Assembly (NCBI GenBank): GCA_900471515.1
Contig: UCFC01000003.1
Span: 97,632 to 161,631, forward strand
Direction: 5' to 3'
DNA length: 64,000 nucleotides
Source of the DNA: Hyphomicrobiales bacterium
GTDB taxonomy: Bacteria > Pseudomonadota > Alphaproteobacteria > Rhizobiales > Rhizobiaceae
How positions within the stretch are numbered: the stretch's first letter is position 1; each line of letters begins with the position of its first letter. Of the stretch, positions 45,701-56,100 are shown piece after piece. The position numbers and the translations under genes were made by a program. The notes under the pieces were generated by a model. It saw only the letters and a program-made list of their open reading frames with translations, searched no databases and was not told where the DNA came from.

Positions 45701-46617
45701 TTGCGGGCCTCGTTGACCAGGGCGGCGAGAATGATGACACGCGCCATGTCGGCATCGATGTCGGCGGCGAACTGTGCATTGAACGTTGCGTGGGTGGCGC
45801 GGGTTTCGACGACCGTGCGTCCGCGCGTATGTTGCCCCTGCAATTCCACGTCGATGCGGGCAGGGCGGAAACTCACCACTTGCGGAGCAACGAAGGCGAC
45901 GGCGGCCGAAGGATCGTAGATCGCCATGGCGGGACGACCGCGGCTGGTGCCGATCGCGATATAACCAGCAAACATGTCGGCGATCAGATCGGCATTGGTG
46001 CCGCCCGCGGCGCGGACCGGATCGGCATCTTCGGGTTTTGCCAGAACCTTGCGGCAGAGATCGAGATCGACCATGCGCAGCGGCAGTTTGTGGGCGATGA
46101 CGATCGCCAGCGCTTCGGGGTCTGCGAGCGCGTTGAATTCGGCCGATGCCGTGTGGTTGCCCGAGGTAACGCCGCCGCCCATCCAGACGAGTTCGGTGAT
46201 GCGGGCGGCAAGATCGGGGCGGGCAAGCGCAAGGGCCGCGATGTTCGTCAGCGGTCCAAGCGCCAGGATACGGTGCGGGCCTTCCGGTTCCAGCCAACGG
46301 CAAAGTGCGGCAAAGGCATCGCTATCCGGCAGGATCGCGGCAGGCGGCAGGTGTCTGCCGGTCGTTGGGATGCCGCTTTCGCCGAGCACTGCCTGGGCCG
46401 TCTCGAGCTTGCCGAGGACGGGCATGTGGCGGCCGGTATGGATCGGAAACTTCCAGCCGAAGGCTTTGGCGGCACCCGCCGCATTGGTGCGCACCTGCGG
46501 CAGCGGGGCATTGCCGTACACCAGGGATACGCCGTCGATCGTGAGTTCGGCATTCGTCACCACCATGATGGCGGCGATATCATCGAAACCCATATCCGTG
46601 TCGATCCACACACCCAT
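45697..46617 (-). CDS. Nucleoside hydrolase (IU-nucleosidase family)
   Basis: A 306-residue enzyme that cleaves ribonucleosides to base and ribose. The calcium motif appears at the N-terminus as IDTDMGFDDIAAI (Asp 6, 8, 12, 13), with ILALGPLTNIAALALARP and MGGGVTSGNHTASAEFNALADPEAL further on. The ATG at 46617 follows the ATPase stop by four bases. In the operon it feeds adenine to the deaminase downstream. Confidence 0.92.
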   Translation of the reverse strand: MGVWIDTDMGFDDIAAIMVVTNAELTIDGVSLVYGNAPLPQVRTNAAGAAKAFGWKFPIHTGRHMPVLGKLETAQAVLGESGIPTTGRHLPPAAILPDSDAFAALCRWLEPEGPHRILALGPLTNIAALALARPDLAARITELVWMGGGVTSGNHTASAEFNALADPEALAIVIAHKLPLRMVDLDLCRKVLAKPEDADPVRAAGGTNADLIADMFAGYIAIGTSRGRPAMAIYDPSAAVAFVAPQVVSFRPARIDVELQGQHTRGRTVVETRATHATFNAQFAADIDADMARVIILAALVNEARK

Positions 46618-46621
46618 GATG

Positions 46622-47647
46622 TCACCCGAAACGCTTGAGGCTTGCGGCGGCCGCGACCGGCAGGTCGAAGGCGATGGCGCTGCCGAGTTCGTGTTGCGGC
46701 AGGGTGGCATCAACCTCCGCCTTGATCGGCCCGAGCGTGCTGTCCAGCAGATATTCGCGACTGTTGCCGGCAAAGGATGTGCCGCGCACGGTGCCCTGGA
46801 AAGGACCGGAACCAAGCATCACCGCGCGCGGCCGCCAGGCCAGGCCCGCCGTATCGTCCGGCGCCGGAGTTGCAAGCGCGACCGGGCCGTTTGCCGTCGC
46901 AAGCTTTCCGTCCTTCAGCGCAAAGATATTCTCGAAGCCGACGAAATCGGCGACGAAGGAGGAGACAGGCTTGTTGTAGATGTCCTCGGGCGTGCCGATC
47001 TGTTCGATTCCGCCATTCAGCATGACGATGATGCGGTCGGCAAGGGCGAGTGCCTCTGCCTGATCGTGGGTGACGAAGATCATGGTGACACCGGTCTCCT
47101 TCTGCACGCGTTGCAGTTCTGCGCGCATTTCAAGGCGCAGACGGGCGTCGAGATTGGAGAGCGGTTCGTCGAGCAGCAACACTTTCGGCTCCATGACCAT
47201 GGAACGGGCAAGCGCCACACGCTGCTGCTGGCCGCCGGAGAGTTCAGCCGGTTTGCGGCCTGCGAATTTCGCCAATCCGACGGACTTCAGGCCGCCATTG
47301 ACCCTGGTGTCCAGATCCTGGCCGCGAAGACCTTTCAGGCGCAGGCCGAAAGCAACGTTTTCATAGACCGTCAAATGCGGGAACAGCGCATAGGATTGAA
47401 AGACGAGACCGACAGCGCGCTTGTTGGCGGAGACGCGGGTAATATCGGCGCCATCGAGATTGATGCGGCCGGAGGCTGGGGTGAGCAGACCGGCTATGGC
47501 GCGCATGGTCGTCGTCTTGCCGCAGCCGGAGGGGCCGAGAAGCGCAACCAGTTCACCCTTGGCGATCGACAGGTCGAGGCCCTTCACCGCGACCGTATCG
47601 CCATAGGCAAGCGTCAGCTTGTCGAGTTGAAGGTAGGCATCAGACAT
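46622..47647 (-). CDS. ABC transporter ATP-binding protein (PotA/FbpC type)
   Basis: A 341-residue ATPase: Walker A LLGPSGCGKTTTMR (about 36-49), Q loop VFQSYALFPHLTVYENVAFG, signature LSGGQQQRVALARS, Walker B VLLLDEPLSNLDA, switch His IFVTHDQAEAL, then a C-terminal TOBE-like regulatory domain from about 245. The start at 47647 overlaps the permease stop by eight bases; an open frame beyond that is the permease read out of frame. Confidence 0.95.
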   Translation of the reverse strand: MSDAYLQLDKLTLAYGDTVAVKGLDLSIAKGELVALLGPSGCGKTTTMRAIAGLLTPASGRINLDGADITRVSANKRAVGLVFQSYALFPHLTVYENVAFGLRLKGLRGQDLDTRVNGGLKSVGLAKFAGRKPAELSGGQQQRVALARSMVMEPKVLLLDEPLSNLDARLRLEMRAELQRVQKETGVTMIFVTHDQAEALALADRIIVMLNGGIEQIGTPEDIYNKPVSSFVADFVGFENIFALKDGKLATANGPVALATPAPDDTAGLAWRPRAVMLGSGPFQGTVRGTSFAGNSREYLLDSTLGPIKAEVDATLPQHELGSAIAFDLPVAAAASLKRFG

Positions 47648-48419
47648 AGCGAGAGAATCCCAGGAAGCGTTCGGCGAGGAAGACGATGCCGATCGAAAGG
47701 AAGGCGAGCAGCGCCGAGAGCGCGGCAACGGACGGGTCGTAGGTGGTCTCCATATAGCCCAGCATGTCGATCGGCAGCGTGCGCACGCCGGGGCCGGAGA
47801 GGAACAGCGAAACGGGCACCTGGTTGAAGCTGGTGACGAAGCCGAGAATGAAGGCGGCGAGAATGCCGCCGCGAATATTCGGCATGACCACGCGGAAGAA
47901 GGCGCCAAACCGCGACGAGCCAAGCAGGACCGCGGCTTCCTCGATATCCGAGCGAAGGTTCCCGAGGCTCGCAGACACCACGCGCACGGCATAGGGCAGC
48001 ACCAGGGCGGTATGGGCAAAGAACAACGCCAGCGTGATGTTGAAGCCGAAAGGAACGACGAGATAACGCAGCAGCGCCAGGCCCACGATGATGCCCGGCA
48101 CGATGATCGGCAGCGAGACGACGGTTCTCATCGCCTCGGAGCCGGGCAGCCTGTAGCGCGACAGGGCATAGGCGGCGGGAATGCCGAGGACGAGCGCTGC
48201 CAGCGTGCCGAAAACCGCGAGAAACATCGACATGGCAAAGCTGTCTCGAAAGCTGTCGATGGTGAAGACCTTGGCAACCCAGCGCAGCGACAGGCCCTGC
48301 GGCGGGAAGGCCAGCGTATCGCCGGCCGAAAGGGAGGCGGCGATGATGATCAGGAAGGGACCGATCAGGAAGACCAGCAGCAGGAACAGCACGACCGGTG
48401 AGAACAGGCGGATGCTCAT
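47640..48419 (-). CDS. ABC transporter permease (PotC-like)
   Basis: A 259-residue inner-membrane protein with six helices and the EAA loop NLRSDIEEAAVLLGSSRFGAFFRVVMP. The helix order and size match the PotC/ThiP-type second permease. Its start overlaps the first permease's stop by four bases (ATGA), so translation is coupled. Confidence 0.93.
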   Translation of the reverse strand: MSIRLFSPVVLFLLLVFLIGPFLIIIAASLSAGDTLAFPPQGLSLRWVAKVFTIDSFRDSFAMSMFLAVFGTLAALVLGIPAAYALSRYRLPGSEAMRTVVSLPIIVPGIIVGLALLRYLVVPFGFNITLALFFAHTALVLPYAVRVVSASLGNLRSDIEEAAVLLGSSRFGAFFRVVMPNIRGGILAAFILGFVTSFNQVPVSLFLSGPGVRTLPIDMLGYMETTYDPSVAALSALLAFLSIGIVFLAERFLGFSRYV

Positions 48420-49243
48420 CGACGGTTCCTCGCAGTTGCGAGCCGTTTCAACAGAATATTGGCGGCAAAGCTCATGACGATCAGGATGAAGGCGATGACG
48501 CTCGCCGAGACGAAGTTGTTGGCGACCGATACCTGCTGGTACATCAGCGTTTCCAGCATCAGCACCTTGGAGCCGCCGAGAATGGCCGGGGTGATGTAGG
48601 CCGTCAGCGAGCCGGTGAAGACCAGCGTGCCGCCGACGACAAGCCCCTCCCTGGTGAGCGGCAGAATGACCTTCCAGAAGACCTGGAACCAGTTGGCGCC
48701 GAGCACGCGGGCGGCGGGAATGGCATCCTTCGGCATGTTCTCCAGCGCGCTGATGAGCGACAGGATCATCAGCGGCAGGAAGAGCTGCAGCAGGCCGATG
48801 AAGACAGCGGTTTCCGTGAAGAGAAGGCGCAGCGGCTCTGCGCTCAGGCCGAGGCCGGTGACGGCTTCGTTGACGATGCCGGTACGGCCGAGAATGACGA
48901 TCCAGGCATAGGTACGGGCAACAGGCGAAATCATCAGCGGCAGGGTGACGAGGCCAATCATGCGGCCCTTGCCCTTGGCGGGCAGATTGACGATCGCGAA
49001 GGCTGCGGCATAGCCGATAACGGCCGAAACGGCCGTCACTTCAAGGCCAAGCCGGAACGTGCGGAAGAAGACGGTGCGGTTCAGCGTCTGCGCGAAGAAA
49101 TCCGTATAGGCCGCAAGCGTCCAGGCCCCGCTGCTGCGAAAGCCTTCGGAGAGCAGGATCGCGACGGGCAGCAGAAAGACCACGGCTGCGAAGATCGCTG
49201 CCGGCAGGGCAAGTGCCAGGGCTTCGGCGCGGTTCTGGAACAT
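48416..49243 (-). CDS. ABC transporter permease (PotB-like)
   Basis: A 275-residue inner-membrane protein with six helices (ALALALPAAIFAAVVFLLPVA at the start) and the EAA loop LENMPKDAIPAARVLGANWFQVFWKVILP. First permease of the operon, separated from the binding protein by 65 bases that include a strong hairpin. Confidence 0.93.
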   Translation of the reverse strand: MFQNRAEALALALPAAIFAAVVFLLPVAILLSEGFRSSGAWTLAAYTDFFAQTLNRTVFFRTFRLGLEVTAVSAVIGYAAAFAIVNLPAKGKGRMIGLVTLPLMISPVARTYAWIVILGRTGIVNEAVTGLGLSAEPLRLLFTETAVFIGLLQLFLPLMILSLISALENMPKDAIPAARVLGANWFQVFWKVILPLTREGLVVGGTLVFTGSLTAYITPAILGGSKVLMLETLMYQQVSVANNFVSASVIAFILIVMSFAANILLKRLATARNRR

Positions 49244-49270
49244 GGGACGCCTTTCGAGCGGGGGAGAGGT

Positions 49271-49294
49271 CGGTCCCGGCCGGCGCCGGGACCG
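49271..49294 (-). repeat. Hairpin between binding-protein and permease genes
   Basis: CGGTCCCGGC-CGGC-GCCGGGACCG, 10-bp perfect arms, 14 bases after the binding-protein stop. No T run, so it probably protects the upstream message. Confidence 0.8.
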
Positions 49295-49308
49295 TTATCG
49301 GCGGCGGA

Positions 49309-50331
49309 TTACTGGCCGACCTTTTCGTTCCATTCCTTCAGCCAGCCGTTGCGATTGTCGAGCGCGGCGGCAGAGGGGATGAGCTTCAGGCTCTTGGCGG
49401 TTTCCTCGCCGTAGGTGATGTTGTTGGCGACCTCGTCGGAGACCTTGACCTCCTTGTTCGCCGGGCTGTCGATCAGCTTTTCGGCGAGCTTGGTCTGAAC
49501 TTCGGTCGAGAGCCAGAAATCCATGAACTGCATGGCGAGGTCCTGGTTCTTCGAGCCCTTGGTCATGACCAGCACGTTCATGCCGCCGGTCTGGCCTTCC
49601 TTCGGCGTTGCCCAGGCAACGGGAACATTAAGCTTGGTGAAGCCTGCCCAGGAGAAGCGACCGATCGGAGCCGCCCAGATTTCTTCCTGCTGCATGAGCT
49701 GCACGAGCTGGGAGGATTTTTCGTAGAAGGTGACGATCTCGTCCTTCTTCTCGCCGAGTGCTTCGATCGGCGCCTTGAGATCGGGCGTGTCCTTGCCGAG
49801 CGCGAGGCCGAGCATATAAAGCGCCGGCGGACCCTGGTTGGTCGTGACGTTCGGGAAGGCGACGTGGCCGACATATTCCGGCTTCAGCAGGTCGGCCCAG
49901 GATTCGATCTTCATCTTGTCGGAGCGGTAGGCGATCGAGGTGGCGTAGAAGGTATAGCCGACGCTCATGCCGTCGCCGTTCGGATCCTTGGCGACATCAT
50001 AGAGCTTGGAGAAATTTTGAAGCTTGGACGTATCGACCTTGTCGATCAGGCCGGCGCGGGCGGCGGCAAGACCGTCAGCCATGGAGACGGCGGCAAGATC
50101 GACCACCGGATTGGCCTTGTTGGCTTCCATCTTGGCGAGGCGCTCGACGCTGTTGCCGGTTTCGACGACGAGCTTGCAGCCGCACTTGGCTTCGAATGGA
50201 TCGTAGACGATCGTCTTGTAGTCGTCCTGCGCAAAGGCATAGACGGAAATGGTCAGCGTGCGGTCCTGTGCTGCGGTGCCGAGCGGGAAAAGTGCGGCAA
50301 GCGCCACCGATGCGATGAGGGCTTTCTTCAT
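49309..50331 (-). CDS. ABC transporter substrate-binding protein (spermidine/putrescine-like)
   Basis: A 340-residue periplasmic protein. Signal peptide KKALIASVALAALFPLGTAA, then TLTISVYAFAQDDYKTIVYDPFEAKCGCKLVVETG. The chain matches the PotD/ThiB-like group 1 fold (VGYTFYATSIAYRSDKM; PEYVGHVAFPNVTTNQGP). A CGC pair near residue 50 could be a disulfide. The real ligand is uncertain: operon partners point to a purine nucleoside or base, but the family binds many compounds. Its ATG is one base from the LacI stop. Confidence 0.88.
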   Translation of the reverse strand: MKKALIASVALAALFPLGTAAQDRTLTISVYAFAQDDYKTIVYDPFEAKCGCKLVVETGNSVERLAKMEANKANPVVDLAAVSMADGLAAARAGLIDKVDTSKLQNFSKLYDVAKDPNGDGMSVGYTFYATSIAYRSDKMKIESWADLLKPEYVGHVAFPNVTTNQGPPALYMLGLALGKDTPDLKAPIEALGEKKDEIVTFYEKSSQLVQLMQQEEIWAAPIGRFSWAGFTKLNVPVAWATPKEGQTGGMNVLVMTKGSKNQDLAMQFMDFWLSTEVQTKLAEKLIDSPANKEVKVSDEVANNITYGEETAKSLKLIPSAAALDNRNGWLKEWNEKVGQ

Positions 50332-50332
50332 T

Positions 50333-51376
50333 CTACATGTTCTCCATCTCTGAGGTTTTTTGTGCCGGGTTCGCAGGCCCGGAGGATTGGCGGACGATCA
50401 GTTGCATGGGCACGCGTTCGGTCTCCGCCGTAACCAGCACGCCCTCTCGTGTGCCGCTTTCGTTTATTCTGTCGACCAGTGCCGAAACGGCGATTTCGGC
50501 GATCGTATCCATGTCCATCCTCACCGTCGTCAGCGACGGCGTGACGACAGGCGACCAGATGAGATCATCGAAGCCGGTGACGCTGACATCGGCAGGCACG
50601 CTGATACCCTCCTGCTGCAGCTCGGTCAGCGCGCGCAAAGCCTGCAGGTCGGAAAGCGCGGCAAAGGCGGTGAAGCCCTGACCTGCCTTTTCCGCAAGGC
50701 CCAGGCGGCAGCCGACGCCTGTCTCGGCCTCGAGCCGCTCGATCCAGAGCGTTTCGGAGCGCATGCCGGGCTGCAGGCCGGCCCTGATGCCGCCGGCCCT
50801 GTCGTTCTGGACATTGGACTCGTGATTGTTGCCGATGATCAGGATCTGCCTGTGACCGAGGCCGGCGAGATGGGCGGCGATCTCCTTGCCGCCTTGCCAG
50901 TGGTCGGCGGCGACCGTATTGCCGGGCGTGGAGGCGGTGTCGATAACGGCGACCGGGCAGCTTGCGCCAGAAATGCGGGTCGCACGACGCGGCACAACCA
51001 CCATGCCGTCAACGCCACGTTCCACCAGCCGGTTGATCGCCTCGGTCTGCGCCGTGATATCGCCGCGGGAGTCGGCAATCAGCACGCCGTAGCCTGCCGC
51101 GGATGCAGCATATTCGATGGCCTGGGCGATCTTGGGAAAGAGAGGGTTGGCGATATCGGGCAGGACAAGGCCGAGCACGCCGCTGCGACCGGTGCGCAGA
51201 GCCCGGCCCGCCTGGCTCGGCACATAGCCGAGTTCGGCTGCATGTGCGCGAATTCTTTCGATAAGGGCGTCGGACACCCGGCCCTTGCCGGACAGCGCAT
51301 TCGAGACGGTGGCAACAGAGACGCCGAGCGACGTCGCTATCCTGCTGAGGTTGGGTCCCGGGCGTTGTGAAGCCAT
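50333..51376 (-). CDS. LacI-family transcriptional repressor
   Basis: A 347-residue repressor: helix-turn-helix NLSRIATSLGVSVATVSNALSGKGRVSDALIERI (residues 9-42), hinge LRTGRSGVLGLVLPDIANPLF, and a PurR/RbsR-like sensor domain. First gene of a seven-gene operon with transport and purine-salvage genes, and preceded by its operator. The likely inducer is the transported compound or a product of it. Confidence 0.93.
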   Translation of the reverse strand: MASQRPGPNLSRIATSLGVSVATVSNALSGKGRVSDALIERIRAHAAELGYVPSQAGRALRTGRSGVLGLVLPDIANPLFPKIAQAIEYAASAAGYGVLIADSRGDITAQTEAINRLVERGVDGMVVVPRRATRISGASCPVAVIDTASTPGNTVAADHWQGGKEIAAHLAGLGHRQILIIGNNHESNVQNDRAGGIRAGLQPGMRSETLWIERLEAETGVGCRLGLAEKAGQGFTAFAALSDLQALRALTELQQEGISVPADVSVTGFDDLIWSPVVTPSLTTVRMDMDTIAEIAVSALVDRINESGTREGVLVTAETERVPMQLIVRQSSGPANPAQKTSEMENM

Positions 51377-51392
51377 TGTTCCGACGTGCTTC

Positions 51393-51408
51393 GCTTAATC
51401 GTTTAAGC
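51393..51408. promoter_or_regulatory. LacI operator candidate
   Basis: GCTTAA-TCGT-TTAAGC, a perfect 6-bp inverted repeat with a CG centre, 16 bases before the LacI start. This is the classical form of LacI/PurR-family operators. Confidence 0.75.
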
Positions 51409-51493
51409 AACTGCATAGCGTAGCGATCGCGGCTTGTCGAATCCAAATTCCTCCGATGCGCAATTATCTGTCCGGTCGAATGGTCGCGCAAAC

Positions 51494-51528
51494 AAAAAGC
51501 CCCGCGAGAGACCTGACCCGCGGGGCTT
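51494..51528 (-). terminator. Rho-independent terminator after the efflux OMF gene
   Basis: Read on the minus strand, AAGCCCCGCG (51519-51528 complement) pairs with CGCGGGGCTT and runs into five T. It lies 24 bases after the OMF stop. Confidence 0.88.
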
Positions 51529-51551
51529 CACGATAAGATTATGCGAGGACC

Positions 51552-52985
51552 TCAGCTGCCCTTGGCAACCTTGACCGGTGCCGGAGCCGTGGTCTTGCCG
51601 CCGGGAGCGAAGCCGCCGCCGGTTGCGATGTTGAGCGCGGCGTAGTCCTTCGCCATCTGCTGAACAGCGGCGGCGAGGCTTGCCTGAGCGAGAGAAACCT
51701 GACGCTGGGCATCGAGAACGTCGAGCAGCGAGGAAGCACCGTCCTTGTAGGATGCCGTCGAGAGTTCGAGCGTTTCCTGCGTCGTGCGGACCTGTGCGCG
51801 CAACGCATCGACCGTCTGAGCATCGCGGCGAACGGCCGACAGGGCGTTTTCGACCTGCTCGACCGCCGTCAGCACGGTCTGCTTCCAGGCGAGGTAGGCT
51901 GCGGCCGCGTCGGATTTGGAAACGTCGACATTGGCGCGCAGGCGACCGCCATCGAGGATCGGCAGGTTCAGCGTCGGGCCGAAGGACCATGCCGACAGGC
52001 CGCCGTGTATGCCGCGCTGGTTGATGTAGCTCGGCGAGATCGAACCGGACAGCGAGATCGACGGATAGAGCTGCGCCTCGGCGACACCGATCTGGGCGGT
52101 GGCGGCAGCGAGGTTGCGCTCAGCCTGACGAATGTCGGGACGGTTGCGGATCAGGTCGGCCGGAATGCCGGAATTGATGCCGCCGCGGAAAGTCGGCTGA
52201 CCGGAGCCGCGCAACAGTTCATCGACCATGGAGCCGGCCGGCTGGCCGACGAGGGTGGCGATATGGTGGGCCGAAACGCGGATGTTGGTTTCGAGGCCGG
52301 GGATTTCTGCGAGCGTCGACTGGACGAGGCCTTCGGCCTGCACGACGTCGAGGCGGGAGGCCGCACCGGCATCAAGCTGGAACTTGGTGAGGTCGTAGGT
52401 TTCCTGACGAGACTTCAGGTTGGCCTTCGAAAGTGCCAGGCGCTGCTGATAGAAGCGCAGATCGATATAGGTTGAGACAAGGTCCTGGATGTAGGAGAGC
52501 TTGGCGATGTCGGCGGCCGCGTAAGCGGAGTCGAGCGAGGCGAGGGCGCTTTCCTTGCTGCGCTTGTAGAGGCCGAACATGTCGAGCAGCCAGGACAGGG
52601 AGAGCTGTCCGGCGCTGGTGTTGCGGGTGTTGAACTGGGTGCGCAGTTCGCCGGTCTGGCCGCTGACGGTGTGAGAGGCGCCGACATCGAGGGCGGGCAA
52701 TGCGCCGGCGCCGGCGATGGTCACGTTGGCGGATGCGGAATTGATACGTTCAATAGCTTGCTGAACCGTCAGGTTCTGATCGAGGCCGATCTGAATAAGG
52801 CTGTTGAGCTTGCGGTCGTTATAGGCGGTCCACCAGGCCGTGGTGGCGACGTCGCCGTTGCTCTTTTTGCCACCCTCGCTGAATTTTCCAGGGAGCGGCA
52901 TTTCAGGAGGTACGTGATCAGGGCCTAAAACACAGCCCGACAGCAATAACAATAGCGCCGGTGTGGCATAACGAAGAGGTACCAT
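51552..52985 (-). CDS. Efflux outer-membrane lipoprotein, OprM/NodT type
   Basis: A 477-residue TolC-like outer-membrane channel. It starts with a lipoprotein signal (RYATPALLLLLSGCVLGPDH; lipobox LSGC), then two repeats of helix and beta strand. Repeat marks: DQNLTVQQAIERINSASANV and RPDIRQAERNLAAATAQIGVAEAQLYPSISLSG. ATG at 52985 (AGGA eight bases upstream) is better placed than one at 52994. It completes the TetR-MFP-RND-OMF operon; the gap to the RND gene is 154 bases. Confidence 0.92.
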   Translation of the reverse strand: MVPLRYATPALLLLLSGCVLGPDHVPPEMPLPGKFSEGGKKSNGDVATTAWWTAYNDRKLNSLIQIGLDQNLTVQQAIERINSASANVTIAGAGALPALDVGASHTVSGQTGELRTQFNTRNTSAGQLSLSWLLDMFGLYKRSKESALASLDSAYAAADIAKLSYIQDLVSTYIDLRFYQQRLALSKANLKSRQETYDLTKFQLDAGAASRLDVVQAEGLVQSTLAEIPGLETNIRVSAHHIATLVGQPAGSMVDELLRGSGQPTFRGGINSGIPADLIRNRPDIRQAERNLAAATAQIGVAEAQLYPSISLSGSISPSYINQRGIHGGLSAWSFGPTLNLPILDGGRLRANVDVSKSDAAAAYLAWKQTVLTAVEQVENALSAVRRDAQTVDALRAQVRTTQETLELSTASYKDGASSLLDVLDAQRQVSLAQASLAAAVQQMAKDYAALNIATGGGFAPGGKTTAPAPVKVAKGS

Positions 52986-53139
52986 GCATTTCATCCTGTA
53001 ACTCGAGCAAGTCAATTCTTGTCCGAAGCGTCATGCTTCACTATCGGCCCGACGCGCCTCGTTTCTTACGCTAAACACATGCCGAAGCAGTCCGTGCGCA
53101 ATGTAGCAATCCGGAAAGCTTTCTCACAGTGCATTTTTA

Positions 53140-56100
53140 TCACACTCCCGCCTCATTTTTTTGCCGTGTGGCAAAGATGCGGCGGATGACGACGAAGAAG
53201 GACGGCACGAAGAAAATGCCGAGCATCGTCGCAGCAAGCATGCCGCCGAGGACGCCGATGCCGATCGCGTTCTGGGCGGCGGAACCCGCGCCCGTTGCGA
53301 TGGCCAAAGGCACGACGCCGAGGATGAACGCCAGAGAGGTCATGACGATCGGGCGCAAGCGCAGCCTTGCCGCTTCCAGCGTCGCTTCGAAGAGCCCCAT
53401 GCCGGTCTCCATTCGGTCCTTTGCGAATTCCACGATCAGGATCGCGTTCTTCGCCGCAAGGCCGATGGTCGTGAGCAAACCCACCTTGAAATAGACATCG
53501 TTCGCCTGCCCGAACAGCGTTGCTGCCGCGAGCGCGCCGAGCACGCCGACCGGGACCGCCATGATGACCGAGAACGGGATCGACCAGCTCTCGTAGAGTG
53601 CAGCCAGGCAGAGGAAGACGACGAGAACCGAAATCGCGTAGAGCATGGGGGCTTGCGAGCCCGAGAGCCGTTCCTGATAGGAAATGCCCTGCCAGGCGAC
53701 CGTATAGCCGCCGCCGAGCTGTGCCGTCAGCGCCTCCATCTCGTTCATGGCTTCGCCCGAGGAGACGCCAGGGGCGGCCGCACCGTCGAGCGGGATGGCG
53801 CTGACGGCATTGAACCGGGCAAGCGACGGCGCGCCTTCGACCCATTGGGTTGTCGTGAAGGCGGAGAAGGGCACCATTTCGCCGGCGTTGTTGCGGGCAT
53901 ACCAGTGGTTCAGATCGGTCGGCTGCATGCGGAAGGGGGCGTCACCCTGCACGTAAACCGGCTTGATCTCGCCGTTCAGCGTGAAGTCGTTGACGTCGCG
54001 TCCGGTGAAGATGATCGACAGCATGGAGTTGACCGACGCAAGGTCGACACCCATGGCGCCGATCTTCTCCTGATCGATCAGGATCTTCATCTGCGGCTCG
54101 ACTTCCTTGTTGTTGGAGCGAAGGGCCACGACCTTGCCGGTGCCGCCGGCCATCTGGATCAGCCGCTTGGAGGCGGCCGTCAGGGCCTCATTGCCGTGGC
54201 CGCCGGTATCGACAAGATACATGGAGAAGCCGCTCGATACGCCGAGACCCTGGATCGCCGGCGGCAGCAGCGCAAAGACCTGCGCTTCGCGGATCGTAAA
54301 GAAGTTCCTGAGAGCCCGGTTGACCACCGATTGCGCGCTGAGATTGGGATCGGTGCGCAGCGAGAAGTCCTTGAGCTTTGTGAAGACGATGGCGCTGTTC
54401 TGGCCGGAACCGTTGAAACCGAAGCCGAGCGCGCCAAAGACGGAATCCACCGCGTCCTTCTCGTTCTCACGGAAGTATTTTTCGACCTTTTCAACGACGG
54501 CCTGCGTCTGTTGGGTGGTGGAGCCCGGCGGCGTGGTGACGATGGTGAGCAGCACGCCCTGGTCTTCCTGCGGCAGGAACGAGCTCGGCAGGCGGGTGAA
54601 GAGATAGGCGCAGCCGGCGCCGACCAGCAGGAACACCAGCATGACCCGGATCGGCCGCTTCAGGAGATAGCCGATGGCGCGCACATAGCCGTTGGTCGAG
54701 CGGGTGAAGTTGCGGTTGAACCAGTCGCCGATGCGGTGCTTCTTGTGCTCGTCGATCGGCTTCAGCATCGTGGCGCAGAGCGCCGGCGTCAGCACGATGG
54801 CGACGAGTGCCGAAAGCAGCATGGCCGAAACGATGGTGACGGAGAACTGGCGGTAGATGATGCCGGTCGAGCCGCCGAAAAAGGCCATGGGAATGAAGAC
54901 GGCGGTCAGCACGAGAGCGATGCCGACGATGGCGCCGGTGATTTCACCCATTGACTTCTCGGTCGCCTCCAGCGGCGAGAGCTTTTCCTCCGACATGATG
55001 CGCTCGACATTTTCCACGACGACGATGGCGTCGTCGACGAGAAGGCCGATCGCCAGCACCATGGCAAACATGGTCAGCGTATTGATCGAGTAGCCAGTCG
55101 CCGCGAGGATGCCGAAAGTGCCGAGAAGCACGACGGGAACGGCGATGGTCGGGATCAGGGTCGCCCGCAGATTCTGCAGGAAGATCAACAGAACCACGAA
55201 GACGAGCACGATCGCCTCGATCAGCGTGTGCACGACCTTTTCGATCGACAGTTCGACGAAGGGCGTCGTGTCGTAGGGATAGGTGATCTCGACGCCTTCC
55301 GGCAGGCCGCGACCGATCGTTTCGAGCGCGGTGCGCACGCGCGCGGCGGTGTCGATGGCGTTCGCACCGATCGCAAGGTTGACTGCAAAGCCCGACGACG
55401 GCAGGCCGTTATACCGTGAGCTGCCCCCGTAACTTTCCTGACCGATCTCGACGCGGGCAACATCGCTGAGGCGAACGGTCGAGCCGTCCTTTTCGACCTT
55501 CAGGATGATGTGCTCGAAATCCGCAACCGTGGTGAGCTGGCTCTGGGCCGTGATCGTCACGTTGATCTGCTGGCCCGGAACGGAGGGCTGGGCACCGAGC
55601 GAGCCGACGGAGACCTGCGTGTTCTGCGCCTGGATGGCGGAGGTCACGTCGCCGGGGGTGAGTTGGAATTTCTGCAGCTTGAACGGGTCAAGCCAGACGC
55701 GCATGGCGTAGCCGGAGCCGAACACGTTGATGCTGCCCACGCCTTCCAGGCGCTGGATCTGATCCTCGATCGAGGTCGACATGATGTTGCCGAGGTCGAC
55801 GGAGGTGCGCTTGCCGTCGGTCGAGATCAGCGAGCCGACGAGAAGAATGCTCGAGGTGGAGCGCGTGACGCTGATACCGGCATCTATGACGTCGCCCGGC
55901 AGCTGCGACTGGACGAGCTGCAGCTTGTTCTGCACCTGGACCTGCGCGATGTCGGGATTGATGCTGGTGCCGAAGGTCAGCGAAATGCTGGCAGAGCCTG
56001 TCGACGAGGTCGAGGTCATGTAGGTCAGATCGTCGAGACCGGTCATGCCGTCTTCGATGATGGTCGTCACCGATTTTTCGACCGTTTCGGCGCTGGCGCC

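Noticed and set aside
43913..46303. Apparent fusion of adenine deaminase with a long N-terminal extension
   Set aside because: The first 200 codons are the nucleoside hydrolase read out of frame; the real start is the ATG at 45700 that overlaps the hydrolase stop.
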